64,000 bases of DNA from Paenibacillus amylolyticus. Lineage in GTDB: Bacteria; Bacillota; Bacilli; Paenibacillales; Paenibacillaceae. How positions within the stretch are numbered: the first letter of the stretch is position 1; each line of letters opens with the position of its first letter. The position numbers and the translations under genes are program-made. The notes beneath the pieces were generated by a model that was given only the letters and a program-made list of their open reading frames with translations, searched no databases and was not told the DNA's origin. Location of the stretch: the NCBI RefSeq assembly GCF_029689945.1, contig NZ_CP121451.1:1240001-1304000 (forward strand), in the 5' to 3' direction. Below, in pieces: positions 38,185 through 48,216 of this stretch.

Positions 38185-39042
38185 ATGACGTTTCAGCCCA
38201 ACCCAACCGTTTCTGGCTCCCTGGAGCACATTGCACGCAGTACCGTTCACATCCCGAACGCCGAACAATGGACCATGAAGTCACGCTCAGGCCATCATGA
38301 CTATCAGATTATGGTATTCAAGCCTGCCGAACCTCCGCCTCCGTCCGGTTACCCGGTGATTTATCTGCTGGATGCCAATTCCGTATTCGGCACAATGGTG
38401 GAAGCCGTTCGTGTGCAGGGACGCAGACCGGAGAAGACAGGAGCAGTCCCAGCAATTGTTGTGGGCATCGGGTACCCGATCACGGGCCCCTTTTCCCCTC
38501 ACCGATACTATGACTTTACTCCAAAGGCTACGACAGAATATACCACAAAGTCCGATGGTACACCTCTTCCGGAACAAGGAGGTGCCGATGAATTCTTGCG
38601 TTTTATTGAAGAAGAACTAAAACCGGATATGGAGCAGCAGTTTCGAATTGATCGAGATAGACAGGCTATATTTGGTCATTCGCTCGGTGGGTTGTTCGTG
38701 ATCCATACGTTGTTCACGAAGCCAGAGGCTTTTCGATATTACATTGCGGGCAGTCCCTCGCTGCACTGGAATCAGAAGGTTATGCAGGCTGAGGAACAGG
38801 AATTTGTCGCAAGGCTGGAACAGCATCCGGTGAACGTCAGGGTGTGGATTGGTATGGGAGAACAGGAGAAGACCCACCCGGCTCGTAACAATGACAAGGC
38901 ATCGACTCTCACGGAACGATTATCGGCATTAAAGCAGCCGGGGCTGGATATCGCCTACACCGAGTTCGAAGAAGAGAACCATGTCTCGGTATTGCCTTTT
39001 CTGATTAGTCGTACGATGCGTTTGGCCTGTAGTCCGGAGTGA
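38185..39042 (+). CDS. Alpha/beta-hydrolase, siderophore trilactone esterase-like (BesA/Fes type)
   Basis: About 285 residues. Esterase-D-like hydrolase with the strand YPVIYLLDANSVFGTMVEAV, an oxyanion region AIVVGIGYPITGPFSPHRYY, the nucleophile elbow AIFGHSLGGLFVIHTLF and the C-terminal His in FEEENHVSVLPFLISR. ATG 38185 follows GAGGAGG; an upstream in-frame ATG at 38128 has no such site. Homologues include bacillibactin esterase BesA and enterobactin esterases, which open the triester ring and release iron in the cytoplasm. First gene of the dhb-like operon, which strongly supports this role. Confidence 0.84.
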   Translation: MTFQPNPTVSGSLEHIARSTVHIPNAEQWTMKSRSGHHDYQIMVFKPAEPPPPSGYPVIYLLDANSVFGTMVEAVRVQGRRPEKTGAVPAIVVGIGYPITGPFSPHRYYDFTPKATTEYTTKSDGTPLPEQGGADEFLRFIEEELKPDMEQQFRIDRDRQAIFGHSLGGLFVIHTLFTKPEAFRYYIAGSPSLHWNQKVMQAEEQEFVARLEQHPVNVRVWIGMGEQEKTHPARNNDKASTLTERLSALKQPGLDIAYTEFEEENHVSVLPFLISRTMRLACSPE

Positions 39043-39109
39043 TAGAAGGATGGGATGAGGAAGTTTTTTAGTGGAGAACACGGCTATAGGCAGTTAGGGA
39101 GGTATACGA

Positions 39110-39895
39110 GTGAGCTACACAGGAATCGATGGAACAGTGGCCTTGGTCACTGGTGCTGCGCAAGGGATTGGGGAAGCGGTGGCGAGGTTGCTTGCACAAA
39201 ATGGTGCGATCGTTGCACTGGTGGATCGACAGGAGAATGTACTGAATCAGCTTATCACCGATCTGCGCAGCCATGGCCATCGGGCAACAGCCCACGTTGC
39301 TGATATATCGGATCGTCAAGCGGTTGAGGATACCGTTCAACAGATCGAAGAGACCGTTGGCCCCATTGGCATTCTGGTGAATGCTGCGGGCGTACTGCAC
39401 ACAGGGGCAGTTAGTGAGCTGACAGATGAGGAATGGACGAGGACGTTTGACGTGAATACGCACGGTGTATTTTACATGTCGCGTGCGGTAGTAAGAAATA
39501 TGGCTGAACGCAGGATGGGTACGGTGATTACCGTGGGGTCGAATGCTGCTGGTGTTCCGCGAATGTACATGTCTGCCTACGCTGCTTCCAAAGCCGCTTC
39601 GACCATCTTCACGAAATGTCTGGCTCTGGAATACGCGGATCGGCATATTCGCTGCAACATTGTCTCTCCAGGTTCAACGGATACGCCAATGCAGCGAGCC
39701 ATGTGGCAGGATGAACATGGCGCTGAGGCGGTCATTGCAGGTTCACTGCAAACCTTCCGTCTGGGCATACCGCTGAACAGGATGGCATTACCCGAGGATA
39801 TCGCGGACGCAGTGATCTATCTGGTATCAGATCAAGCCAGACATATAACGATGCACGATCTGTGTGTGGATGGAGGCGCCACACTTGGTGCCTGA
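39110..39895 (+). CDS. dhbA: 2,3-dihydro-2,3-dihydroxybenzoate dehydrogenase
   Basis: 261 residues, short-chain dehydrogenase with [20 protein letters not shown] at the cofactor site, [12 protein letters not shown], the catalytic Ser in [16 protein letters not shown] and YAASKAA as YxxxK; the end reads [14 protein letters not shown]. It oxidises 2,3-dihydro-2,3-dihydroxybenzoate to 2,3-dihydroxybenzoate with NAD+, the last step of the catechol branch. Start is a GTG at 39110 after GGGAGG. First of the dhbA-C-E-B-F order known from Bacillus. Intact frame, in contrast to its neighbours. Confidence 0.92.
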   Translation: MSYTGIDGTVALVTGAAQGIGEAVARLLAQNGAIVALVDRQENVLNQLITDLRSHGHRATAHVADISDRQAVEDTVQQIEETVGPIGILVNAAGVLHTGAVSELTDEEWTRTFDVNTHGVFYMSRAVVRNMAERRMGTVITVGSNAAGVPRMYMSAYAASKAASTIFTKCLALEYADRHIRCNIVSPGSTDTPMQRAMWQDEHGAEAVIAGSLQTFRLGIPLNRMALPEDIADAVIYLVSDQARHITMHDLCVDGGATLGA

Positions 39896-39921
39896 ATCAA
39901 GAGATAAGGAGATGATGAATC

Positions 39922-41263
39922 ATGTCAAAAGCGGGTACGGTCACTGCAATTTCCGCCATACACCTTCTGGAGCAATATCGGGAGGGGACGTCCTTTTTCT
40001 GGTCTTCACCGCAACATACCTTGCTCGCACAAGGTGAACGGGTTCGTTGGTCTCCGCTGTATACGGAGCACGCAATTCAATCAGATCCCAGCGATTCTGC
40101 TGATGATATTGAACATAAATATAAGGAAGAGATACATCTTTTCATAGACGGTATTCAACAGCTTATGGAGAAGGCCAAACAAGCGGGTCAATCGAACCCG
40201 ATGGTGGTTGGCGCCATTCCGTTTGATCCGCTGGATGCTGCTGCTGAGCTATATGTACCTGAGACAGTGCAGTGGGCTGAACAGTTGCCTTCGGAATCAC
40301 GAGCATTAATTCATAAGCTGCCGCAGCCGCAGGCTGTGAAGTTGTTGAGGTCCCTGTGGGGGAAGTGTATGAACAAAGTGTAGACAACGTATTGGTTGAC
40401 CTGAACCAGCGTGATCTCCACAAGGTCGTGTTATCCCGTACGCTTGAGGTAACTTCACAGACCCTCGTGGACACGTATCAATTGCTGCGTAATCTGTTCA
40501 GGGACAACACACATGGATATACATTTGCGGTACCAATGAGAGGTCAAACCCAGTCGAAAAGTACTCTAACAACGAATGAAAGACAATACAAACTAGACGG
40601 ACAAATTGGAAATAAAACGAGTCGCACCTTCATCGGGGCAAGCCCGGAACTGTTGGTTACTCGCAAAGGAATAAATGTACGCGCCAATCCACTGGCAGGC
40701 TCTGCACCCCGGAGTGAAGATCCAGCAGAAGATCGCCGCCGTGCAGAGGCACTGCTGGCTTCAGCCAAAGATCGTCATGAGCATGCCGTAGTCATTGAGG
40801 CCGTTGCGGAGGCGCTGCGACCATTATGCCACCATCTATCCGTTCCAGCAGAACCTTCCCTGATTCAGACGCGCACGATGTGGCATTTGTCCACCGAAAT
40901 ACATGGGGAACTGGCAGACGCGGCCACAACGTCACTGGAGCTGGCAATGGCTCTTCATCCCACACCCGCCATCTGCGGCACGCCTGTACAGGCTGCGCGG
41001 CGACAATTAAGGAACAGGAGCCGTTCGATCGGGGGTTATTTACGGGAATGGTGGGTTGGTGCGACAGCGAGGGCGACGGCGAATGGGCCGTAACCATCCG
41101 ATGTGCCGAAGTGGAAGGCAAGGCTGTGAAATTGTTCGCTGGAGCGGGTATTGTAGCAGGTTCTACGGCAGAAGCAGAGCTGGCAGAGACTGCTGCCAAG
41201 TTCAGAACAATGCTGCTCGCAATGGGGCTGGATTCGACTGTATCGATTCAGAAGGAGGAATGA
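39922..41263 (+). CDS. dhbC: Isochorismate synthase (frame broken twice)
   Basis: About 448 residues once repaired. Chorismate-binding family enzyme that turns chorismate into isochorismate for catechol synthesis. Visible: [70 protein letters not shown], then [16 protein letters not shown] and [20 protein letters not shown] in the catalytic C-terminal part. Breaks lie near 40337 (one G lost; [16 protein letters not shown] resumes) and at 40999-41000 (one G lost; [12 protein letters not shown] resumes). It sits 26 bases after dhbA and three bases before dhbE. All key regions are present, so the gene is probably intact in the cell. Confidence 0.9.
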
Positions 41264-41266
41264 ACA

Positions 41267-42882
41267 ATGTTGCCAGGATATCAGGGTTGGCCTGAGGAAG
41301 TTGCAGAACGTTATCGGCAGGAGGGATGCTGGGAAGGAATTACGTTTGGAGAGATGCTCCGTCAGCGTGCTGATCTATATGGCAATCGGGTAGCCGTTAT
41401 TAGCGGGGAACAACACCTCACCTATGCAGAACTGGATGAACGGGTGGATCGATTGGCATCCGGTTTATATGCCAAAGGTATACGGCAGCATGACCGGGTT
41501 ATTATACAGCTGCCTAATATTACGGCGTTTGTTGAAGCGTGTTTTGCTTTGTTCCGCATCGGCGCACTGCCTGTATTCGCTCTTCCCTTGCATCGAAAGA
41601 GCGAAATCACCTATTTCGCTCGTTTCTCTGAGGCCGTAGCATACCTGATCCCGGATCAGGATGGCGGATTTGACTATCGGACTCTGGCAGAGGAGGTACA
41701 GGCAGCGGTGCCGGGACTTCGGCATATTTTCGTGGCGGGAGAAGCCGGGCCGTTTACAGCACTGGAAGATGTCTATGCAGAACCTGTCACACTGCCGTAT
41801 GCACCGATATCCTCCGATGTTGCTTTTCTACAGTTGTCGGGTGGAAGCACCGGATTATCCAAGATGATCCCACGTACTCATGATGATTACATTTACAGCT
41901 TGCGAAGAAGTGTCGAGGTATGTGGCCTCAGTCCCGAGAGTGTCTATCTGGCTGCACTACCTGTAGCACATAACTATCCAATGAGCTCACCCGGCATTCT
42001 GGGCACGTTGTACGCAGGTGGCACGATTGTGTTGTCTCGGGGGTCAAGCCCGGATGAGCCTTTCCGCTCATCATGCGCCATCAGGTAACGATCACGGCTT
42101 TGGTACCGCCGCTGGCTCTCGTCTGGCTAAATGCAGCGGCTGCCCGGGGAATCAAGCTTCCGTCGCTCCAGGTGCTTCAAGTGGGAGGAGCCAAATTCAG
42201 TGCAGAGGTAGCGGCACGCGTCAAACCGGTTCTTGGCTGTACATTGCAGCAGGTATTTGGCATGGCCGAAGGGCTGGTGAACTACACCCGTCTCGACGAT
42301 TCCGAGTATGTCATTACCCACACACAAGGTAAACCCATGTCTCCTTATGACGAGCTGAGAATTGTGGATGACGAAGACGTTGAGGTTGAGCAGGGGCAAG
42401 CCGGACACCTGCTGACACGCGGACCCTATACCATACGTGGTTATTACCAAGCGGAGGAACATAACGCCAGATCGTTTACGACCGACGGTTTCTATCGCAC
42501 AGGCGATATCGCGAGTCTGACGGCGGACGGATATCTCGTTGTGGAAGGGCGGGCGAAAGACCAGATTAACCGTGGCGGGGATAAAGTGGCTGCCGAGGAA
42601 GTGGAAAATCACCTACTGGCCCATCCGGGTGTGCATGATGCAGCATTGGTATCCATGCCCGATGAGTATCTGGGCGAACGCTCTTGCGCCTTTATCGTGC
42701 CAAGCGGTGAAGCTCTGGCGGTGGCCGAGATCAAGTCGTTTCTACGCAATCGGGGGCTGGCCAGTTATAAAATCCCTGACCGGATTGAGTGGGTGGACGC
42801 TTTTCCGAAGACACAAGTGGGCAAGGTTAGCAAAAAAGCACTACGGGAGATGTTGACCACCGAGCAACCTGTATCTAACTAA
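41267..42882 (+). CDS. dhbE: 2,3-dihydroxybenzoate-AMP ligase (frame broken once)
   Basis: About 539 residues once repaired. Stand-alone adenylation enzyme that activates 2,3-dihydroxybenzoate and loads it on the aryl-carrier domain of DhbB. Typical N-terminus ([20 protein letters not shown]), AMP-binding loop [20 protein letters not shown], substrate-pocket region [19 protein letters not shown], and the C-terminal [20 protein letters not shown] and [17 protein letters not shown] with the catalytic Lys. The break is near 42058-42062, where one G is missing; then [20 protein letters not shown] continues. ATG 41267 has GGAGG upstream. Confidence 0.91.
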
Positions 42883-42919
42883 GAATTTTCGATCAATAAA
42901 GCCGAAAAGAGGGATATTC

Positions 42920-43918
42920 ATGGCACTTCCAGTGATTCAACCATATGCAATGCCTGTAGCGTCGGAGCTTCCGGTCAACAGGGTATCCTGGACCCCGGAT
43001 GCGAAGCGTGCAGTACTCTTGATCCACGATATGCAGAACTATTTCATGAATGCATTTACGGCGGGAGCATCCCCGGTGGTGGAACTGATTGATCATATTG
43101 CACAACTACGATCAACGTGTCATGAGCTGGGGATTCCCGTGGTCTACTCGGCACAACCGGGTGGACAGACACCGGAGCAGCGCGGATTACAGCTGGACTT
43201 CTGGGGTGCAGGGATCGATGGCGGACCTGTGCAAAAAGAAATTGTTGAATCGCTTGCACCCGCTCCACAGGACATCTTTATGACCAAATGGCGCTACAGC
43301 GCCTTCCAGAAGACAGAACTGCTTGAATTGATGGAGCGGCAAGGCCGGGATCAATTGATGGTTTGCGGCATATATGCGCATATCGGATGTCTGATGACGT
43401 CAAGTGAGGCATTTATGAGAGACATTCAGGCGTTTCTGGTTGCCGATGCGGTTGCTGATTTTTCAGCGGAAAAACACCGTATGGCGCTGACGTACGCGGC
43501 AGAGCGATGTGCGGTAACACTAACGACCGAACGTTCGATTGCGTTGCTGAATGCATCAGCCGCAACCAGAACTGGAGGTACAGCTACATCTGAGGCGCAG
43601 CAGCAATCAGCATCCACCGTGGAGACTGGGAATGTCGTTGAACGACAAGAAGGCGTTGATCAGGCAAGGTTGGCAGCATTACGGGCTCAGATTGGTGATC
43701 TGTTACAGGAGGAGCCCAATTCCATTGGGGAGCATGATGATCTGATTCAGAACTGGGGAATGGATTCCATCCGCATGATGAGTCTGGCTGAACGTTTTCG
43801 CGCGGAAGGAGCAGAGGTTACCTTTGTTGATCTGGCGGAGCAGCCTACCTTGGCCGCTTGGGCAAGACTCCTGGATCATGCCCAACCGAAAGTGCTGCCG
43901 AACGGAGACTACTTTTGA
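42920..43918 (+). CDS. dhbB: Isochorismatase with C-terminal aryl carrier domain
   Basis: 332 residues, two domains. The N-terminal isochorismatase (about 1-215) has the catalytic Asp in AVLLIHDMQNYFMNAF, the Lys in FMTKWRYSAFQKTELLE and the Cys in VCGIYAHIGCLMTSSEAFMR. After a Gln/Ser/Thr-rich linker the carrier domain (about 255-325) shows NWGMDSIRMMSLAERF, with Ser for the phosphopantetheine arm. It cleaves isochorismate to 2,3-dihydro-2,3-dihydroxybenzoate and then carries activated dihydroxybenzoate to DhbF. The frame is intact. Its stop overlaps a possible TTG start of dhbF. Confidence 0.93.
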   Translation: MALPVIQPYAMPVASELPVNRVSWTPDAKRAVLLIHDMQNYFMNAFTAGASPVVELIDHIAQLRSTCHELGIPVVYSAQPGGQTPEQRGLQLDFWGAGIDGGPVQKEIVESLAPAPQDIFMTKWRYSAFQKTELLELMERQGRDQLMVCGIYAHIGCLMTSSEAFMRDIQAFLVADAVADFSAEKHRMALTYAAERCAVTLTTERSIALLNASAATRTGGTATSEAQQQSASTVETGNVVERQEGVDQARLAALRAQIGDLLQEEPNSIGEHDDLIQNWGMDSIRMMSLAERFRAEGAEVTFVDLAEQPTLAAWARLLDHAQPKVLPNGDYF

Positions 43919-43932
43919 GCGGGGCGGTGCAG

Positions 43933-46900
43933 ATGTCGCATAGTCGGAACACAGCCTGGCCTTTATCTTCTGCACAGTTTGGCCTCTGGTATGCCCAACA
44001 GTTGAATCCGGATAACCCGATGTACAACACGGCCGAGTATGTGGTTATTGAAGGTCAGATCCATAGTGGACATTTTGAGGAAAGTGTACGCCAGACCGTG
44101 ATGGAGGCCGAATCGCTGAATATGGTATATGGCGAAAATGAGCAAGGCCCGTGGCAATGTCTGCGCACCAATAGGAATGATTGGACATTCCATGTCATGG
44201 ATGTTCGTGATCAGGCTGATCCTCATACGGCTGCGCTCGACTGGATGAAGCAGGATCTGGCACAGCCTGTTGATCTGGCAGTTGGTCCACTCTTCACAGA
44301 AGCTCTGTTCCGGGTGAGTAAGGATCGGTATTACTGGTACCAACGCATTCACCATATTGCGATTGATGGGTATGGCGTATCCCTGATCACACGCAGGGTT
44401 GCCAGCTTGTACTCTGCAAGCATTCAGGGAGAGGGCGCGGGACAGGTACAGGGCCTGGCCGCGTTTGGATCACTGACTTCTGTTCTGGAAGAAGATGAAG
44501 CGTATTCATCCTCCACCAACCGTGAGCAGGATCAGCAGTTCTGGATCGACCGATTCGCGGATGCACCGGATGTGGTCAGTCTGGGTGAGCGTGCTTCGCG
44601 TACATCAACCGGGTTCTTACGACAGAGTGCGGTGCTCACGCCGTCACAACGGGAGCAATTGCAAGTTGCAGCGGGAAGGTTCGGTGCGACTTGGCCGGAT
44701 CTGTGTGTAGCGGCAACAGCGGTCTATGTACAGCGAATGACAGGGTCCAATGATGTTGTTCTGGCCTTGCCCGTGATGTGCCGATTGGGTTCTGCATCTC
44801 TACGTGTTCCGGGCATGGTCATGAATGTGCTTCCGCTCCGTCTGTACCTGGATTCGCAGATGAACTTGTCTGAATTGATGGGACAGATTGTGAAGGAGAT
44901 TCGGTCTGTGCGCAAACACCAGCGATACCGACATCAGGACCTGCGGCGGGATCTCAAGCTTCTGGGAGAGAATCGGCGTCTGTTTGGACCAATGATCAAT
45001 GTAATGCCCTTCCATCATGAGTTGAATTTTGGAGGGGCACGCGGCATGATTCATAATCTGTCCACCGGTCCAGTGGATGATCTGTCGATTCATATTGTAG
45101 ACCAAGGACATGGTCATGGACTGAGTATTTCTTTTGATGCGAACCCTTCAATCTATATGGATTCGGAATTGCGTAATCATCAGCTTCGCTATGTGCGAAT
45201 TCTGCAATCCATGATGTCAGAAGGGGCAGAAGACATATCGGTTGGACAGATGAACATTCTGCTCCCTGCCGAACGCGAACAAGTGCTGGAAGGATGGAAT
45301 CAGACACAACATGCCGTTGCTGAGTGCAATTCAGCAGCGTTATTCGAACAGCAGGTTCGGCGTACACCTCTTGCAGCTGCAGTAACATTCGAAGGGTCAT
45401 CGCTGACCTACGCAGAGCTGAACGAACGTGCCAATCAACTGGCACATGAACTGATAGAGACATACGGAGCAGGGCCAGAGCAGGTGGTTGGTATTGCCAT
45501 GCCTCGTTCACTGGAAGTGGTCATCGCAATTGTAGCTGTTCACAAAACTGGAGCAGCCTATCTGCCACTTGATCCGGATTATCCCGAAGAGCGTCTCATT
45601 TACATGTTGGAGGATGCCAAGCCTGCTTGTGTAGTGACGGTGATGAACAACGTGTCTGACATTCCGCAGACGTCCAGTGTGCCGACTCTGGTCATGGATG
45701 AACCGGATAGAATACAGGCAGTAAGCGGTCGGTTGGTAAGCAATCCTGAAGATGATGATCTGACAGGCACGGCTTCTCTGCTCAACCCTGCGTATCTGAT
45801 CTATACCTCAGGTTCTACCGGTAAACCAAAGGGTGTGGCTGTGACCCATCTTGGATTAGCGAATCTGCTTGAAGATATGAAGACGAGACTTCAGGTCGGT
45901 CAGCAGGATCGCTGGCTGTCGGTGACCACGATTGCTTTTGACATCTCGGTACTGGAAATTTTCCTGCCTCTGACGACTGGGTCCAGACTGGATATCGCAC
46001 AAAAGGAAACCATTCTTGATCCGGTAGCACTGGCCAGGAAGATGAGAGAGCAAGAGACGACGATTATGCAGGCTACGCCAACGTTATGGCAGTCTCTGGT
46101 TGCGAGCCGACCGGGAAGGTTCGACGGACTAACGGTGATTACCGGAGGAGAGGCCTTATCCGAGGAACTGAAGCTTTCGCTGGAGGCGTTGGGATGTCAG
46201 GTCAATAATCAGTACGGGCCAACGGAGACAACCATCTATTCTACAGCTGCGTCACTGGGGAAGGGACATTCAGGCAAACCGTCTATTGGTGGTCCGGTTC
46301 GTAACACACAGCTCTATGTGCTGGATCAGAGTATGCAACCTGTCCCTCCGGGTGTAGCAGGGGAATTGTATATCGCAGGAGAGGGACTTGCACGGGGATA
46401 TTTAGGCAGACCTGATCTGACTGCAGAACGTTTTGTCGCGAGTCCCTTCGGACAGCCGGGCAGTCGAATGTACCGGACAGGAGACTTGGCCAGATGGTTA
46501 CCGGACGGTTCCATCGATTATTTGGGGCGAGCAGACCATCAGATCAAAATCAGGGGTTTTCGCATTGAACTGGGAGAGATTGAATCAGTCATCTCCAGAT
46601 ATCCGGGTGTAGCACAGGTCACAGTCATGGCACGTGAAGACCAACCTGGGAACCAGCGGTTAGCGGCATATATTGTAGCTGACGCGGAAGATCGTCAAGC
46701 TGACATGGATCTGGCTGATATCAGAGCACACGTAGGTGATGCGTTACCGGATTATATGGTGCCTTCTTCCTTCATGCTGCTTCCGGAGATGCCGCTGACT
46801 CCGAACAAAAAAATCGATCGCAAACGCCTTCCTGTGCCTGCATTGACATCTAATGCAAATGGAAGGGAGGCACGTACACCGCAGGAGGAGATCCTGTGCA

Positions 46901-48216
46901 GTCTGTTTGCCGAGATTCTGGGTGTAGCTCGCGTAGGGATTGATGATGACTTCTTCGAACTGGGTGGACATTCCCTGCTGGCCGGGCGAATTATAGCCCG
47001 AGTGCGTGATATATTCGGAGCTGAATTGAACATCGGCAGTGTGTTTGAATCTCCGACAGCGGCAGGGCTTGCCCGGAAGCTGGATCAGGCGAAGTCCGTC
47101 AGACCGGTTATTCTACCTGTTCCGCGTACGGGTGAGATTCCGCTTTCCTTTGCCCAACGACGGTTATGGTTCCTCTATTGCCTGGAGGGTGCTAATCCCA
47201 CCTACAATATTCCGTTGGTTGCACGGTTGACCGGGAAGCTGGATGCGGACGCACTTCGAAACGCTCTGCAAGATATTGTTGCCCGTCACGAGACGCTGCG
47301 CACATTGTATCCGCCAGATCTGGGTTCGGCGAGCCAGCATATCCTCCCTGCATCAGAGGTGACGGTGAATATGAAGCTCACCCGGGCTTCATCTGAGAAG
47401 CTGCCCGAGCTGCTGGCAGAAGCATCACATTACAGCTTCGAGCTTAGTACCGAGCCGGGTATACGCGCGGAATTGTTCCATACGGATGCGGACGAACATG
47501 CATTGCTGTTGCTGATTCATCACATTGCAGGGGATGGATGGTCCTTATCACGGCTCATCCGGGACTTGTCGGAGGCCTATACTGCTCGTCTGCGTGGGTC
47601 CGCTCCGGCTTGGGAGCCGCTACGCATTCAGTATGCAGATTATGCGGTGTGGCAGGAGAGCCTGCTTGGGGATGAGAAGCGGCAGGACAGTCTGATCACG
47701 AGGCAGTTGGCGTTCTGGACTGATCGGCTAGCAGGATTGCCAGAACAGATCACGTTCCCGGCAGACTATGCCCGTCCAGTTGTGTCCAGTTACCGAGGCG
47801 GATCGGTGCCGTTTACCATCAGTCAACATCTGCATGAGCAGCTTGCGCTAGTTGCCCGTGAGCATAAAGTCAGTCTGTTTATGCTTCTCCACTCAGCGTT
47901 ATCTGTGCTGTTGACTCGAATGGGTGCAGGGACGGATATTGCGATAGGTACACCGATTGCCGGACGGAGTGACGATGCGCTGGATGATGTCGTGGGGATG
48001 TTCATCAATACGCTTGTTCTGCGTACAGACACTTCGGGCGATCCTACTTTCCGAGAACTATTGGCCCGTGTTCGGGATGCAGATCTTGCTGCTTATGAAC
48101 ATCAGGATTTACCGTTTGAACGGCTGGTCGAAGTGCTGAATCCGCCGATCTCGTTCCAAACATCCACTCTTTCAGGTGATGCTGGTGCTTCAAAACACGC
48201 CAGATGTTCGTCTTGA
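43933..48216 (+). CDS. dhbF: Siderophore nonribosomal peptide synthetase DhbF, first part (C-A-PCP-C)
   Basis: Order of domains: condensation (HHIAIDGYGVSLI), adenylation (IYTSGSTGKPKGVAVTHLGL; YRTGDLARWLPDGSIDYLGR), carrier (DDFFELGGHSLLAGRIIARV) and a second condensation domain (LIHHIAGDGWSLSRLIRDL). By hand alignment the adenylation pocket reads D-I-L-Q-I-G-Q-I-Y-K, seven of ten positions like the glycine domain of bacillibactin synthetase (DILQLGLIWK, from memory), so a small amino acid, glycine or perhaps alanine, is expected. The frame breaks near 48139-48151 (LVEVLNPP, then the other frame RSRSKHPLFQVML), inside the second condensation domain; the gene continues in the next entry. Start ATG 43933, or TTG 43915 overlapping the dhbB stop, which has the better GGAG site. 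Confidence 0.91.
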   Translation: MSHSRNTAWPLSSAQFGLWYAQQLNPDNPMYNTAEYVVIEGQIHSGHFEESVRQTVMEAESLNMVYGENEQGPWQCLRTNRNDWTFHVMDVRDQADPHTAALDWMKQDLAQPVDLAVGPLFTEALFRVSKDRYYWYQRIHHIAIDGYGVSLITRRVASLYSASIQGEGAGQVQGLAAFGSLTSVLEEDEAYSSSTNREQDQQFWIDRFADAPDVVSLGERASRTSTGFLRQSAVLTPSQREQLQVAAGRFGATWPDLCVAATAVYVQRMTGSNDVVLALPVMCRLGSASLRVPGMVMNVLPLRLYLDSQMNLSELMGQIVKEIRSVRKHQRYRHQDLRRDLKLLGENRRLFGPMINVMPFHHELNFGGARGMIHNLSTGPVDDLSIHIVDQGHGHGLSISFDANPSIYMDSELRNHQLRYVRILQSMMSEGAEDISVGQMNILLPAEREQVLEGWNQTQHAVAECNSAALFEQQVRRTPLAAAVTFEGSSLTYAELNERANQLAHELIETYGAGPEQVVGIAMPRSLEVVIAIVAVHKTGAAYLPLDPDYPEERLIYMLEDAKPACVVTVMNNVSDIPQTSSVPTLVMDEPDRIQAVSGRLVSNPEDDDLTGTASLLNPAYLIYTSGSTGKPKGVAVTHLGLANLLEDMKTRLQVGQQDRWLSVTTIAFDISVLEIFLPLTTGSRLDIAQKETILDPVALARKMREQETTIMQATPTLWQSLVASRPGRFDGLTVITGGEALSEELKLSLEALGCQVNNQYGPTETTIYSTAASLGKGHSGKPSIGGPVRNTQLYVLDQSMQPVPPGVAGELYIAGEGLARGYLGRPDLTAERFVASPFGQPGSRMYRTGDLARWLPDGSIDYLGRADHQIKIRGFRIELGEIESVISRYPGVAQVTVMAREDQPGNQRLAAYIVADAEDRQADMDLADIRAHVGDALPDYMVPSSFMLLPEMPLTPNKKIDRKRLPVPALTSNANGREARTPQEEILCSLFAEILGVARVGIDDDFFELGGHSLLAGRIIARVRDIFGAELNIGSVFESPTAAGLARKLDQAKSVRPVILPVPRTGEIPLSFAQRRLWFLYCLEGANPTYNIPLVARLTGKLDADALRNALQDIVARHETLRTLYPPDLGSASQHILPASEVTVNMKLTRASSEKLPELLAEASHYSFELSTEPGIRAELFHTDADEHALLLLIHHIAGDGWSLSRLIRDLSEAYTARLRGSAPAWEPLRIQYADYAVWQESLLGDEKRQDSLITRQLAFWTDRLAGLPEQITFPADYARPVVSSYRGGSVPFTISQHLHEQLALVAREHKVSLFMLLHSALSVLLTRMGAGTDIAIGTPIAGRSDDALDDVVGMFINTLVLRTDTSGDPTFRELLARVRDADLAAYEHQDLPFERLVEVLNPPISFQTSTLSGDAGASKHARCSS

